Positions 1 through 8,347 of a DNA stretch of 64,000 nucleotides are shown here, in pieces. The notes beneath the pieces are model-generated. The model saw nothing but the letters and a program-made list of their open reading frames with translations, did no database searches and was not told the DNA's origin. Each line of letters starts with the position of its first letter. Positions within the stretch are counted from its first letter, which is position 1. A program made the position numbers and the translations under genes. The stretch comes from Anaerosacchariphilus polymeriproducens (lineage in GTDB: Bacteria > Bacillota > Clostridia > Lachnospirales > Lachnospiraceae): contig NZ_QRCT01000014.1 in the NCBI RefSeq assembly GCF_003363435.1, positions 1 to 64,000 on the forward strand, given 5' to 3'.

Positions 1-1
1 T

Positions 2-454
2 TTAATAGTTAGTCTTTCTTTCTAATTTCTGTTCTAATGGCTTTTCTTCAATTATTTCATTGAAACTAAGACAAGTCACTGGATTGCTCAACGCAATTAC
101 TTCACATGGAATATAGATATTTTCACCAAAATCAATAGTCAAATGTGTTTCAGAATCATAATATCCATTTGTATGGTTACGATAGCTTCCACCATATGCT
201 TCCTGATGTTCTATTCTAGAAAGGAACTGTATATTTTTAGAATGTCCCTGATATTCTGGATAAGCCTCTGCGCTTTTCATATGATGTCCTTCAAATGCTT
301 TACCTTCATCATCGTATGATTTACCTTTATCAATAATGGATTGCTGCTGTTCTGGAGTCCAATCTCGTGTACCTTTACCTTCAAGAACTAATTGCTGTTC
401 AGTTACCCAAGCTTCTCTGATTGCCTTACTGGCCTCGGAAGTTCTTCTCGACAT
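2..454 (-). CDS. HNH/GHH-type nuclease toxin domain protein (solo polymorphic-toxin C-terminus)
   Basis: A 150-residue protein that looks like a free-standing polymorphic-toxin nuclease module. Residues 30-50 hold the linker WTPEQQQSIIDKGK. The metal-binding signature EGHHMKSAEAYPEYQ follows near residue 56, then NIQFLSRIEHQEAYGG and NGYYD. This layout is typical of HNH-superfamily toxin tips in Firmicutes, which cut nucleic acid in a target cell. No secretion domain precedes it, so it is an orphan tip or a cassette swapped onto a larger toxin. The ATG follows a GGGGTGAT-like ribosome site. The last 40 residues, after NGYYD, are unlike the usual tail. No cognate immunity gene is evident inside the window. 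Confidence 0.72.
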   Translation of the reverse strand: MSRRTSEASKAIREAWVTEQQLVLEGKGTRDWTPEQQQSIIDKGKSYDDEGKAFEGHHMKSAEAYPEYQGHSKNIQFLSRIEHQEAYGGSYRNHTNGYYDSETHLTIDFGENIYIPCEVIALSNPVTCLSFNEIIEEKPLEQKLERKTNY

Positions 455-508
455 GCAATCACCCCACTATTCCTTATCCATTTTCAGGTAGAAAGTACTA
501 TTGGAATT

Positions 509-1003
509 TTATATGCTTTTCTCCATATACACAATTCCAAATTTCCGATTCAGCTTTTCGCCTACATTATGTAATTCACCTGCAACAGTAAACCCGTGGT
601 TTTTATGAAAAGAAATACTTCCACTGTTTTCTGACGAAATTTCAGAAATTAAGTGTTCTATGTTCATCTGTTTCGCATCGCACTCAAGTTTCGACAAGCA
701 ATTGCTGCCCAAGCCTTTTCCTGTATATTCGGGGGCGATGAAATATGTCAGACATGCTGTCTTGACAAATGTCGGGCAAGTATTATATGCACTAAGTTTA
801 CAAAATCCAACAACGGTATCTTTATCAGTATCTATAAGTGCGTAAGCAGGATAACCCTCCAATTTTTTCAAAAGCATAGCATAGAATTGATCAGGCAATG
901 CTTCTGAGGGAAATGCAGATGTACTGTTTTCAACATAGTAATTAAAAACCGTCATTATGCCTTTCTTATGTTTTTCATTCATCTTTTCAAATACAATATT
1001 CAT
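509..1003 (-). CDS. GNAT family N-acetyltransferase
   Basis: A 164-residue acetyl-CoA-dependent N-acetyltransferase. It resembles the phosphinothricin acetyltransferase-like group: an opening IVFEKMNEKHKKGIMTVFNYYVENS, with FNYYVENSTSAF as the typical acceptor-side loop, a beta strand with YFIAPEYTGKGLGS as the acetyl-CoA pyrophosphate loop near residues 88-101, and FHKNHGF near the C-terminus. The substrate cannot be read from sequence. An AAAGGAG site sits 8 bases before the ATG. It lies 54 bases upstream of the HNH-toxin gene on the same strand and may be accessory cargo of the toxin region. Confidence 0.85.
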   Translation of the reverse strand: MNIVFEKMNEKHKKGIMTVFNYYVENSTSAFPSEALPDQFYAMLLKKLEGYPAYALIDTDKDTVVGFCKLSAYNTCPTFVKTACLTYFIAPEYTGKGLGSNCLSKLECDAKQMNIEHLISEISSENSGSISFHKNHGFTVAGELHNVGEKLNRKFGIVYMEKSI

Positions 1004-1287
1004 GAATTCTCCTTTCTAATTGCGCTCTATTGGTTACTCGTAAAATGTAAATAATTTCTCTGTAAGCAATTATAGCAAATTATTTTGGCTAATAAAACAG
1101 CAAAGTGCAGATGACATTCCTCCAATAATCAAAAATAGTATTCAGTATTTGAGGATAATAGTATTACCATAAAAATCCACCCAAAATAATATTACTTTTC
1201 TATACAAAGATTTTTACAATCTTATTGAGTAATGAATTAACAAACTCAGCCGGTAACACCAAGTCATACACAACGTATATAACTTCT

Positions 1288-1512
1288 TGAATTTTCCTTC
1301 AAGCTTCACCTCTATTACATTTTCTACCCCATAATCTCCAGTTTCCTATGATTATTGTTGTAGCCATTTTCATAAAAATATTTATAGGTAAATAAATTGA
1401 ATTTTGATACAACATATAACTCTATGAACCTATCTAGCCTCTTTACTCATCTCCTGTATTATCTTTCCAATCCTCAACCATTTCATTCCTTACTTGAATC
1501 GTCTGTTCTCCA
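1288..1512 (-). pseudogene. Decayed fifth copy of the RCC1-like lipoprotein gene
   Basis: Two stretches, about 1440-1508 and 1300-1360, still match internal parts of the neighbouring lipoprotein genes. The first reads AGEQTIQVRNEMVEDWKD and the second ETGDYGVENVIEVKLEG on the minus strand, corresponding to about residues 145-165 and 200-215 of the intact copies. Order and strand are preserved but frame and 3' end are lost, and the 5' part is missing. The remnant abuts the stop of the intact copy at 1523, as expected for deletion between tandem repeats. The rest of 1004-1290 shows no gene. Confidence 0.7.
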
Positions 1513-1522
1513 GCTTCTTGCT

Positions 1523-2548
1523 TTAAAACAAATCCCACTCTTTTGGATCAACATGTCCTTTTTCCGGATTCTCTGTTATCGCTTTTGTACTATCTCCAGA
1601 AAATATTAAAGTGCCATCTTCCTGGAGACCAACTGTTATATATAATCCACCATATACTGCTAAAATATCTTTCCACTCATTCACTTCGCATTGTTTATCT
1701 TCATTGGAACCTGAAAATAATACTCTCCCATTAGATTTCAAACCCACATAGTGTTCAGCACCAGTAGCTATATCTACAATATCGGTCCATGCTTCACCTG
1801 TTTTATCTTCATATGATTCCTTTAGCTTAACCGTCCCATCTGCTGTTAAGCCCATCCAAAACGCTCCTTCTTGCTTAATCTCTATTATATTATCTACCGC
1901 AAAAGCTCCTGTCTCCACTTTACTTGTAAATGGTGTATCAAAATAATGGCTCCAAATAACTGACTTATCTTGTTTAATACCTATTACTGCATTTACATAT
2001 GCTACAACATGTTTGATATCTGCCCAACCCTTAACTAAGTCATTCATTATTTGTGTTATCTGTTCTCCAGTTTCATTTTCATAAATTGTTCTTCCTGTAG
2101 ATACAACTGTACCATCCGCCTTCAATCCTAAAATATGGGTATCACACGCGGATATTTCAACTATTTCTCTCCAATCTTCTGTTTCACATTGTCCTAAATC
2201 ATTACATCCTGTTGCAACTACAGTCCCATCTGATTTTAATCCAGCTGAGATATAAGCTCCTGCACTAACTGCTACAATATCTTTCCAGTCTTGTGTATCA
2301 CATTCTCCATACTTATTTTCCCCCCAGCTGTATACGGTTCCATCAAATTTTGCACCTAACATATGCCCCCCACCAATAGCTACTATATTTTGATAAGGTT
2401 CTATTTCTACCCTCTTTTGAACTACCGACTCTAATGGAGGCTCTTCTACTTTTTTATCTTTTATAATACGGTTACAGCTACATATACTAAATATACTAAC
2501 TAATATAAAAAGTAATGTTAATAAAACTCTTATTTTTTTAATCCTCAT
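1523..2548 (-). CDS. RCC1-like seven-blade propeller lipoprotein, copy 1
   Basis: A 341-residue lipoprotein. The signal peptide ends in a lipobox at SICSC (Cys about residue 25), so it should be anchored outside the membrane. Seven degenerate RCC1/PF13540-like units follow, each of the form IVAVSAG-x-GLKSDGTVVATG, which predicts one closed seven-bladed beta-propeller. The C-terminus HVDPKEWDLF is shared by all copies. It starts right after the broken effector-tail copy and uses the GAGGTAGATT ribosome site embedded in that tail. The function is unknown. Position next to an LXG effector tail suggests immunity, receptor or decoy, by inference. Blade 4 and the region around residues 140-200 vary most between copies. 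Confidence 0.85.
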   Translation of the reverse strand: MRIKKIRVLLTLLFILVSIFSICSCNRIIKDKKVEEPPLESVVQKRVEIEPYQNIVAIGGGHMLGAKFDGTVYSWGENKYGECDTQDWKDIVAVSAGAYISAGLKSDGTVVATGCNDLGQCETEDWREIVEISACDTHILGLKADGTVVSTGRTIYENETGEQITQIMNDLVKGWADIKHVVAYVNAVIGIKQDKSVIWSHYFDTPFTSKVETGAFAVDNIIEIKQEGAFWMGLTADGTVKLKESYEDKTGEAWTDIVDIATGAEHYVGLKSNGRVLFSGSNEDKQCEVNEWKDILAVYGGLYITVGLQEDGTLIFSGDSTKAITENPEKGHVDPKEWDLF

Positions 2549-2551
2549 AAT

Positions 2552-3632
2552 CTACCTCGAAAAAATTTTTTAATATTTTTTAAATCTTCTTCTGTACAAT
2601 CTTTATACTTTTCTCTCCAATCATTCTTTTCTTTGTCCGTCAAATTAACCCAACCTCTAAGTATATTACATTGTCATTTCATATATCTGCATATATTTCT
2701 TTAAATCAAATTTTGAATTTTCATATAACTTTTTTGTTTTTTTATAAACATATTCCGCATAAGCAATCCTAGCTCTAGTCTCAACAGGATCTATTTTCGC
2801 TGCGGTAATGGATGCACCTCCTGTTTCTAAGTAAACAATAGTTGCTTTTATTCCCAGAGCTTTGTAGACGTCACCTATAGATAATGTATTTTGTTTTTGT
2901 GAAATATTCGCGTTCAATTCTTCAGTTTCCTTATATAAGTTTACAATATCATAAGCTACTCCTATTGCATATTGAGCAGGTCGCGGAACTGGAACTTTTT
3001 TTAATAACCTTTTCTTTGCCTTCTCAATAATAGCCCCAACTATTCTATCTATAAATAATTATAACTTTACTTTCAAAATCTTTCTTCTTCGATTGTAATT
3101 CTTTTATCATAGCTTGATTCAGTCTTTGCTGATGGTTTTCATCCCATGGCAGCACAACATAACTGACTTTACTCTTTTTATCATTATCACTATTATAAAA
3201 ACTAACCTGATAATTATCTAAGTTTACACGTAAGATAAGGCGATGAGTCGTATCGTAATTACTGTCTAGTGGATTTTTTGTACCTGAAATATTAGGCGCA
3301 TACATACCAAGACCGCTAAACAAACTATATCTTGAAATTTCGTCGATTAAGTCAATTGTCTTATTATTATATTTATTATAAGGATCCATCAAATTGTAAC
3401 CGGCTTTTTCCATATTCATATCTAATCTGGCTTTCATAATCCCCGCAACAACATAATAAGCTTCTGTTAATTTATAATTACTCTGACCCTTTTCTTTATC
3501 AAATTCGTAACAGCATTTTAGAATCTCCTCAATCTGTTTGGCATCTCCATTTTTTACTGCCGTCTTATATGCTTCAATGTTTTCGTTTATCTCTGCCTCA
3601 CTTAAAGAAGATGGCGGGGTAACTGATTCCAT
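2552..3632 (-). pseudogene. Frameshifted copy A of the LXG effector tail
   Basis: This is a nucleotide-level copy of the C-terminal part of the full effector at 8348-10144. An ATG at 3632 opens a frame reading MESVTPPSSLSEAEINENIE, which matches the effector from about its residue 240. A deletion near 3048-3060 shifts the frame after KKKDFES and gives an early stop. The frame resumes at about 2917 (NANISQKQNTLSIGDVYKAL) and is broken again near 2666, where the intact tail continues into its last 35 residues. Those residues can still be read in another frame up to the next gene. The N-terminal LXG half is absent. The homology starts abruptly at the shared ACCCCGCCATCTTC sequence. Confidence 0.85.
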
Positions 3633-3804
3633 TTCTTCATTACGAAAATTAAAATCGTTGCTCTAACTAAAGAGATTCCTATAAAACATTTTACAGGAAT
3701 CTTCTTTCAAAGAACTACCAAAAAATACTATTCTTTCAATACAAAAAAAGTGTAGATTCACTTATATTTGAAAATCAAAAGAAAACAGATTAGTGCATTT
3801 GCAA

Positions 3805-4827
3805 TTAAAACAAATCCCACTCTTTTGGATCAACATGTCCTTCTTCCGGATTCTCTGTTAGCGCTTTTGTACTATCTCCAGAAAAGATTAAAGTACCATC
3901 TTTCTGAAGACCAACTGTTATGTATCCTTCTCCATAAATTGCTAAAATACTTTTCCAATCTCTCACTTCACACTGACCCTCTCCATTAGTTCCTGAAGCT
4001 AATACTCTCCCATTAGATTTCAAACCCACATAATGTTCGACACCAGTAGCTATATCAACAATATCCGTCCATTCCTCACCTGTTTTATCATCATAACATT
4101 CCTCTATTTTCACCGTCCCATCTGCTAATAAAGCCAACCAAAATAGTCCCTCTTGCTTTAACTCTATAATATTATTTACTCCAAAATCTCCTGTTTGCAC
4201 TTCATTTATTGACAACATATATCCACCATAATGGCTCCAAGTAGCTGATTGTTCTTGTTTAATACCTATTGCAGCATTTATAGTTGCTACAACATGTTTT
4301 ATACCCTTCCATTCTTTAACCATTTCATTCCTTGTTTGAATTGTCTGTTCTCCTGTTCCTTCTTCAGGAACAATCCTGCCTGTAGATACCACTGTCCCAT
4401 CCGCTTTCAACCCTAAAATATGAGTATCACATGCAGATATTTCAACTATATCTCTCCAATCTTTCGTTTCACATTGTCCCAAATCATTAAGCCCTGCTGA
4501 TACTACAGTACCATCTGACTTTAATCCGGCTGAGATATATGATCCTGCGCTAACAGCTACAATATCTCTCCATTCTTTGGTGTCACACTCACCATACTTA
4601 TTTTCGCCCCAGCTATATACAGTACCATCAGCTTTAACTCCTAACATATGAAATCCACCAACAGCCACTAAATTTTGATAGGGTTCTATTTCTGCTCTCT
4701 TTTTATCTACTGGCTCTAATGGGGGGTCTTTTTTTTTCTTTTTCTTATTAATATTGCAGCTACATAAACTTAAAACACTAATTATTATTAAAACATTTAA
4801 TAATATAATTTTAATTTTTCTTCTCAT
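3805..4827 (-). CDS. RCC1-like seven-blade propeller lipoprotein, copy 2
   Basis: A 340-residue paralogue of the 1523-2548 protein. The signal peptide carries the lipobox LSLCSC, a lysine-rich stretch follows the acylated cysteine, and seven RCC1-like units come next. It differs from the others mainly at the N-terminus and around residues 150-200, including a TWSHYGGYMLS loop shared in part with copy 4. The ATG lies 3 bases after the stop of effector-tail copy B, with an AGAGGTAG site inside that tail, so the two would be translationally coupled. The role is unknown. Confidence 0.85.
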   Translation of the reverse strand: MRRKIKIILLNVLIIISVLSLCSCNINKKKKKKDPPLEPVDKKRAEIEPYQNLVAVGGFHMLGVKADGTVYSWGENKYGECDTKEWRDIVAVSAGSYISAGLKSDGTVVSAGLNDLGQCETKDWRDIVEISACDTHILGLKADGTVVSTGRIVPEEGTGEQTIQTRNEMVKEWKGIKHVVATINAAIGIKQEQSATWSHYGGYMLSINEVQTGDFGVNNIIELKQEGLFWLALLADGTVKIEECYDDKTGEEWTDIVDIATGVEHYVGLKSNGRVLASGTNGEGQCEVRDWKSILAIYGEGYITVGLQKDGTLIFSGDSTKALTENPEEGHVDPKEWDLF

Positions 4828-4830
4828 AAA

Positions 4831-5905
4831 CTACCTCTTAAAAAAATTTTTTATATTTTTTATATCTTCCTCTGTACAATTTTTATACTTTTCTCTCCAT
4901 TTTTCCTTTTCTTTATCTGTTAAATTAAACCAACCTCTGCGATTCTTTCGATAGCCATTTTCATAAATCTGCATATAAGTCTTTAAATTAAATTTTTTCT
5001 TTTCATTTGTCTTTTTTTCTTTATTATACAGATCTTCCGCATAAGCAATCCTAGCTCTAGTCTCAACAGGATCTATTTTCGCCGCGGTAATGGATGCACC
5101 TCCTGTCTCTGAATATACCATGGTCGCTTTTATTCCCAAGGCTTTATAAACGTCACCTATGGATAATGTATTTTGTTTTTGTGAAATATCCGCGTTCCAT
5201 TCTTCAGTTTCTTTATATAAAATTACAATATCATAAGCTACTCCTATTGCAACTTGAGCAGGTCCCGGAAGTGGAATTCTTTTCTTTGCTTCCTCAATGA
5301 TAGCACCAACTATTTTGTCTTTAAAATAATTTTTAACTTCACTTTCAAAATCTTTCTTCTTCGATTGTAATTCTTTTATCATAGCTTGATTCAGTCTTTG
5401 CTGATGGTTTTCATCCCATGGCAGTACAATATAACTGACTTTACTCTTTTTATCTTTATCGCTATTATAAAAACTAACTTGATAATTATCAAGGTTTACA
5501 CGTATGATAAGGCGATGAGTCGGATCGTAATTACTGTCTAGTGGATTTTTAGTACCTGAAATATTAGGCGCATACAAACCAAGCCCGCTAAACAAACTAT
5601 ATCTGGAAATTTCGTCTATTAAATCAATTGTCTTATCATTATATTTATTATAAGGATCCATTAAATTGTGACCAGCTTTTTCCATGTTCATATCTAATCT
5701 AGCTTTCATAATCCCCGCAACAACATAATAAGCTTCTGTTAGTTTATAATTACTCTGTCCCTTTTCTTTATCAAATTCGTAACAGCATTTTAAAATTTCC
5801 TCGATCTGTTTGGCATCTCCATTCTTTACAGCCGTCTCATATGCTTCAATGATTTCGTTTATTTCTGCCTCACTTAAAAGCAGATGGCGAGGTAACTGCT
5901 TTCAT
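4831..5905 (-). pseudogene. Truncated, frameshifted copy B of the LXG effector tail
   Basis: This second tail copy is largely readable. From 5709 an uninterrupted 292-residue frame matches the C-terminus of the full effector to its last residues (NIKNFFKR), with differences concentrated in the final 60 residues. Homology continues upstream to about 5905, where an ATG aligned with that of copy A opens a frame (MKAVTSPSAF) killed by one extra T near 5877. Without the LXG domain it should not be secreted on its own. A 292-residue product from an internal start at 5709 is possible, but no good ribosome site is seen there. Confidence 0.8.
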
Positions 5906-6209
5906 TTCTTCATTACGAAGATTAGAATCGTTACTCCCTAACTAAAGAGACTCCTATAAAATATTTTATTAAACGTTATGCTAATTGTTTAAATGAGCCT
6001 TAATACAAAACGGATATTTACGAGAACCTTCTTACCGTTTAAAGCCTCATTTTCATGGCATAAAAGTTTGCACAAAACATTTTACAGGAATCTTCTTTCA
6101 AAAGTTAAGCTACCAAAAAACAAACAATACTATATCTTTAAATGCAAAAAAAGAGATTAGATTCACTTATACGTGAAAATTAAAAGAAAGCAGACTGGGT
6201 GATTTTCAT

Positions 6210-7235
6210 TTAAAACAAATCCCAATCTTTGGGATCAACATGTCCTTCTTCCGGATTTTCTGTTAGCGCTTTTGTACTATCTCCGGAAAAAATTAAAGTG
6301 CCGTCTTCTTGGAGACCAACTGTTATATACAATCCTCCATATACTGCTAAAATATCTTTCCATTCATTCACTTCACATTGTTTATCTTTATTTGAGCCTG
6401 AACTTACTACTCTTCCATTAGATTTTAATCCAATATAATGTTCATCACCAGTAGCAATGTCTACGATATCTGTCCATGCTTCACCTGTTTTATTATTATA
6501 CGATTCCTTCAATTTAACCGTTCCATCCGTAAGCAATCCCATCCAAAAAAATCCTTCTTGCTTTATCTCTATTATATTATCCATTCCAAAATCTCCTGTT
6601 TCCAATTTATTTGTAAATGGCATACTACTTAAATAATTGCTCCAAATAGCTGTTGTATCTTGTTTAATACCTATTGCCGCATTTGCATATGCTATAACAT
6701 GCTTAATATCTTTCCAATCTTTAACCATTTCATCTCTTATTTGAATCGTCTGTTCTCCAGCTCCTTTTTCAGGAACAATCCTGCCTGTAGATACAACTGT
6801 TCCATCTGACTTCAAACCTAGGATATGAGTAACACACGCAGAAACTTCAACTATATCCGTCCACCCTTTTGTTTCACATTGCCCTAGATCATTAATCCCT
6901 GTTGCTACTACAGTCCCATCTGACTTTAAGCCTGCTGAGATAAAATCACCTGCACTAACTGCTACAATATCTGTCCAGTCTTGTGTATTACACTCTCCAG
7001 ATTTGTTTTCGCCCCAGCTATATACGGTTCCATCAGATTTTAAACCTAACATATGTCCCCCACCTACGGCTACTAAGTTTTGATAATGCTCTATTTCTGA
7101 CCTCTTTTGATCTACTGGTTCTAATGGAGGTTCTTTTTCTGTCTTACTCATAGTAACATTACAACTACATAGATTTAATATACTAACCAATATAAAAATT
7201 AATATTAATAAAACTCTTATTTTTTTACTCTTCAT
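6210..7235 (-). CDS. RCC1-like seven-blade propeller lipoprotein, copy 3
   Basis: A 341-residue paralogue with signal peptide and lipobox LNLCSC, seven RCC1-like units and the shared C-terminus. It is closest to copy 1 in the blade-6/7 region (SGSNKDKQCEVNEWKDI). Unlike the other copies it is not preceded by an effector tail but follows lipoprotein copy 4 after 77 bases. That gap contains sequence homologous to the 3' flank of the other copies, showing that the unit of duplication includes flanking DNA. The ribosome site is AAGGAAGAT. Confidence 0.85.
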   Translation of the reverse strand: MKSKKIRVLLILIFILVSILNLCSCNVTMSKTEKEPPLEPVDQKRSEIEHYQNLVAVGGGHMLGLKSDGTVYSWGENKSGECNTQDWTDIVAVSAGDFISAGLKSDGTVVATGINDLGQCETKGWTDIVEVSACVTHILGLKSDGTVVSTGRIVPEKGAGEQTIQIRDEMVKDWKDIKHVIAYANAAIGIKQDTTAIWSNYLSSMPFTNKLETGDFGMDNIIEIKQEGFFWMGLLTDGTVKLKESYNNKTGEAWTDIVDIATGDEHYIGLKSNGRVVSSGSNKDKQCEVNEWKDILAVYGGLYITVGLQEDGTLIFSGDSTKALTENPEEGHVDPKDWDLF

Positions 7236-7312
7236 TTATCTTCCTTTTAAAAAACTTGAGTAGCTTCACTTATATGTGAAAATCAAAAGAAAACAGACTA
7301 GGTAATTTGTAC

Positions 7313-8344
7313 TTAAAACAAATCCCACTCTTTTGGATCAACTTGTCCTTCTTCCGGATTCTCTGTTAGCGCTTTTGTACTATCTCCGGAAAAGATTAAA
7401 GTACCGTCTTCTTGAAGTCCGACTGTAATTCTATTACCCGAATATATTGCAATGATATCTTCCCACGCTTCAACTCCCTCACACTGGTTGTATTCATTAG
7501 AACCTGAACATAATACTCTACCATTAGATTTCAATCCCACATAATGTTCAGCACCAGTAGCTATATCAACGATATCTGTCCATTTCTCACCTGTTTTATC
7601 ATCATACGAATCTCGCAATTTAACCGTTCCATCTGATAACAAACACATCCAAAAAAACCCTTCTTTCTTTATTTCTATAATATTATTCAAACCCATAGTT
7701 CCTGTTTCCACTTTATTTGTATATGGCATATAACCACCATAGTGACTCCAGATAGCTGATTTATCCAGTTTAATACCTGTTGCTGAATTTACATATGCTA
7801 CAACATGTTTAATATCTTTCCAATTCTCAACCATTTCATTCCTCGTTTGAATTGTCTGTTCTCCCGCTCCTTCTTCTGGCACTATCCTTCCTGTAGATAC
7901 CACTGTACCATCCGATTTCAAACCTAAAATATGGGTATCACAAGCAGATATTTCAACTATATCTGTCCAATCTTCTGTTTCACATTGCCCTAAATCATTA
8001 CAACCTGTTGCAACTACAGTCCCATCTGACTTTAATCCGACTGAGATATATGCCCCTGCACTAACAGCTACAACATTCGTCCAATCTTGGGTATTACATT
8101 CTCCATACTTATTTTCTCCCCAGCTATATGTAGTTCCATCAGCTTTAACACCTAACATATGAAATCCACCAACAGCCACTAAGTTTTGATAGGATTCTAT
8201 TTCCGCTCTCTTTTTATCTACAGGCTCTAATGGAGGTTCTTTTTCTTTCTTTTCTTTAGTTATATGGTTACAGCTACAAATACTAAATATACAAACTAAA
8301 ATAAATACTAATGTTAATACAACTCTTATTTTTTTACTCTTCAT
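7313..8344 (-). CDS. RCC1-like seven-blade propeller lipoprotein, copy 4 (partner of intact LXG effector)
   Basis: A 343-residue paralogue with lipobox FSICSC and seven RCC1-like units. Blade 7 is distinctive (QCEGVEAWEDIIAIYSGNR instead of the CEVNEWKDILAVYGG of copies 1 and 3). Its ATG lies 3 bases beyond the stop of the full LXG effector, with the ribosome site AAGAGGTAG inside the effector gene, so the two are tightly coupled. This is the position normally held by an immunity gene in LXG operons. Surface anchoring would suit protection against a toxin acting at the outer face of the membrane, but that is inference and no such RCC1-type immunity protein is known to me. Confidence 0.85.
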   Translation of the reverse strand: MKSKKIRVVLTLVFILVCIFSICSCNHITKEKKEKEPPLEPVDKKRAEIESYQNLVAVGGFHMLGVKADGTTYSWGENKYGECNTQDWTNVVAVSAGAYISVGLKSDGTVVATGCNDLGQCETEDWTDIVEISACDTHILGLKSDGTVVSTGRIVPEEGAGEQTIQTRNEMVENWKDIKHVVAYVNSATGIKLDKSAIWSHYGGYMPYTNKVETGTMGLNNIIEIKKEGFFWMCLLSDGTVKLRDSYDDKTGEKWTDIVDIATGAEHYVGLKSNGRVLCSGSNEYNQCEGVEAWEDIIAIYSGNRITVGLQEDGTLIFSGDSTKALTENPEEGQVDPKEWDLF

Positions 8345-8347
8345 AAT

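Noticed and set aside
2666-2917. 83-residue frame as an independent gene
   Set aside because: It matches the interior of the effector tail; start and stop result from frameshifts.
1523-8344. CRISPR array suggested by repeated sequence
   Set aside because: The repeats are kilobase-scale coding duplications; there are no short regular repeats with unique spacers.
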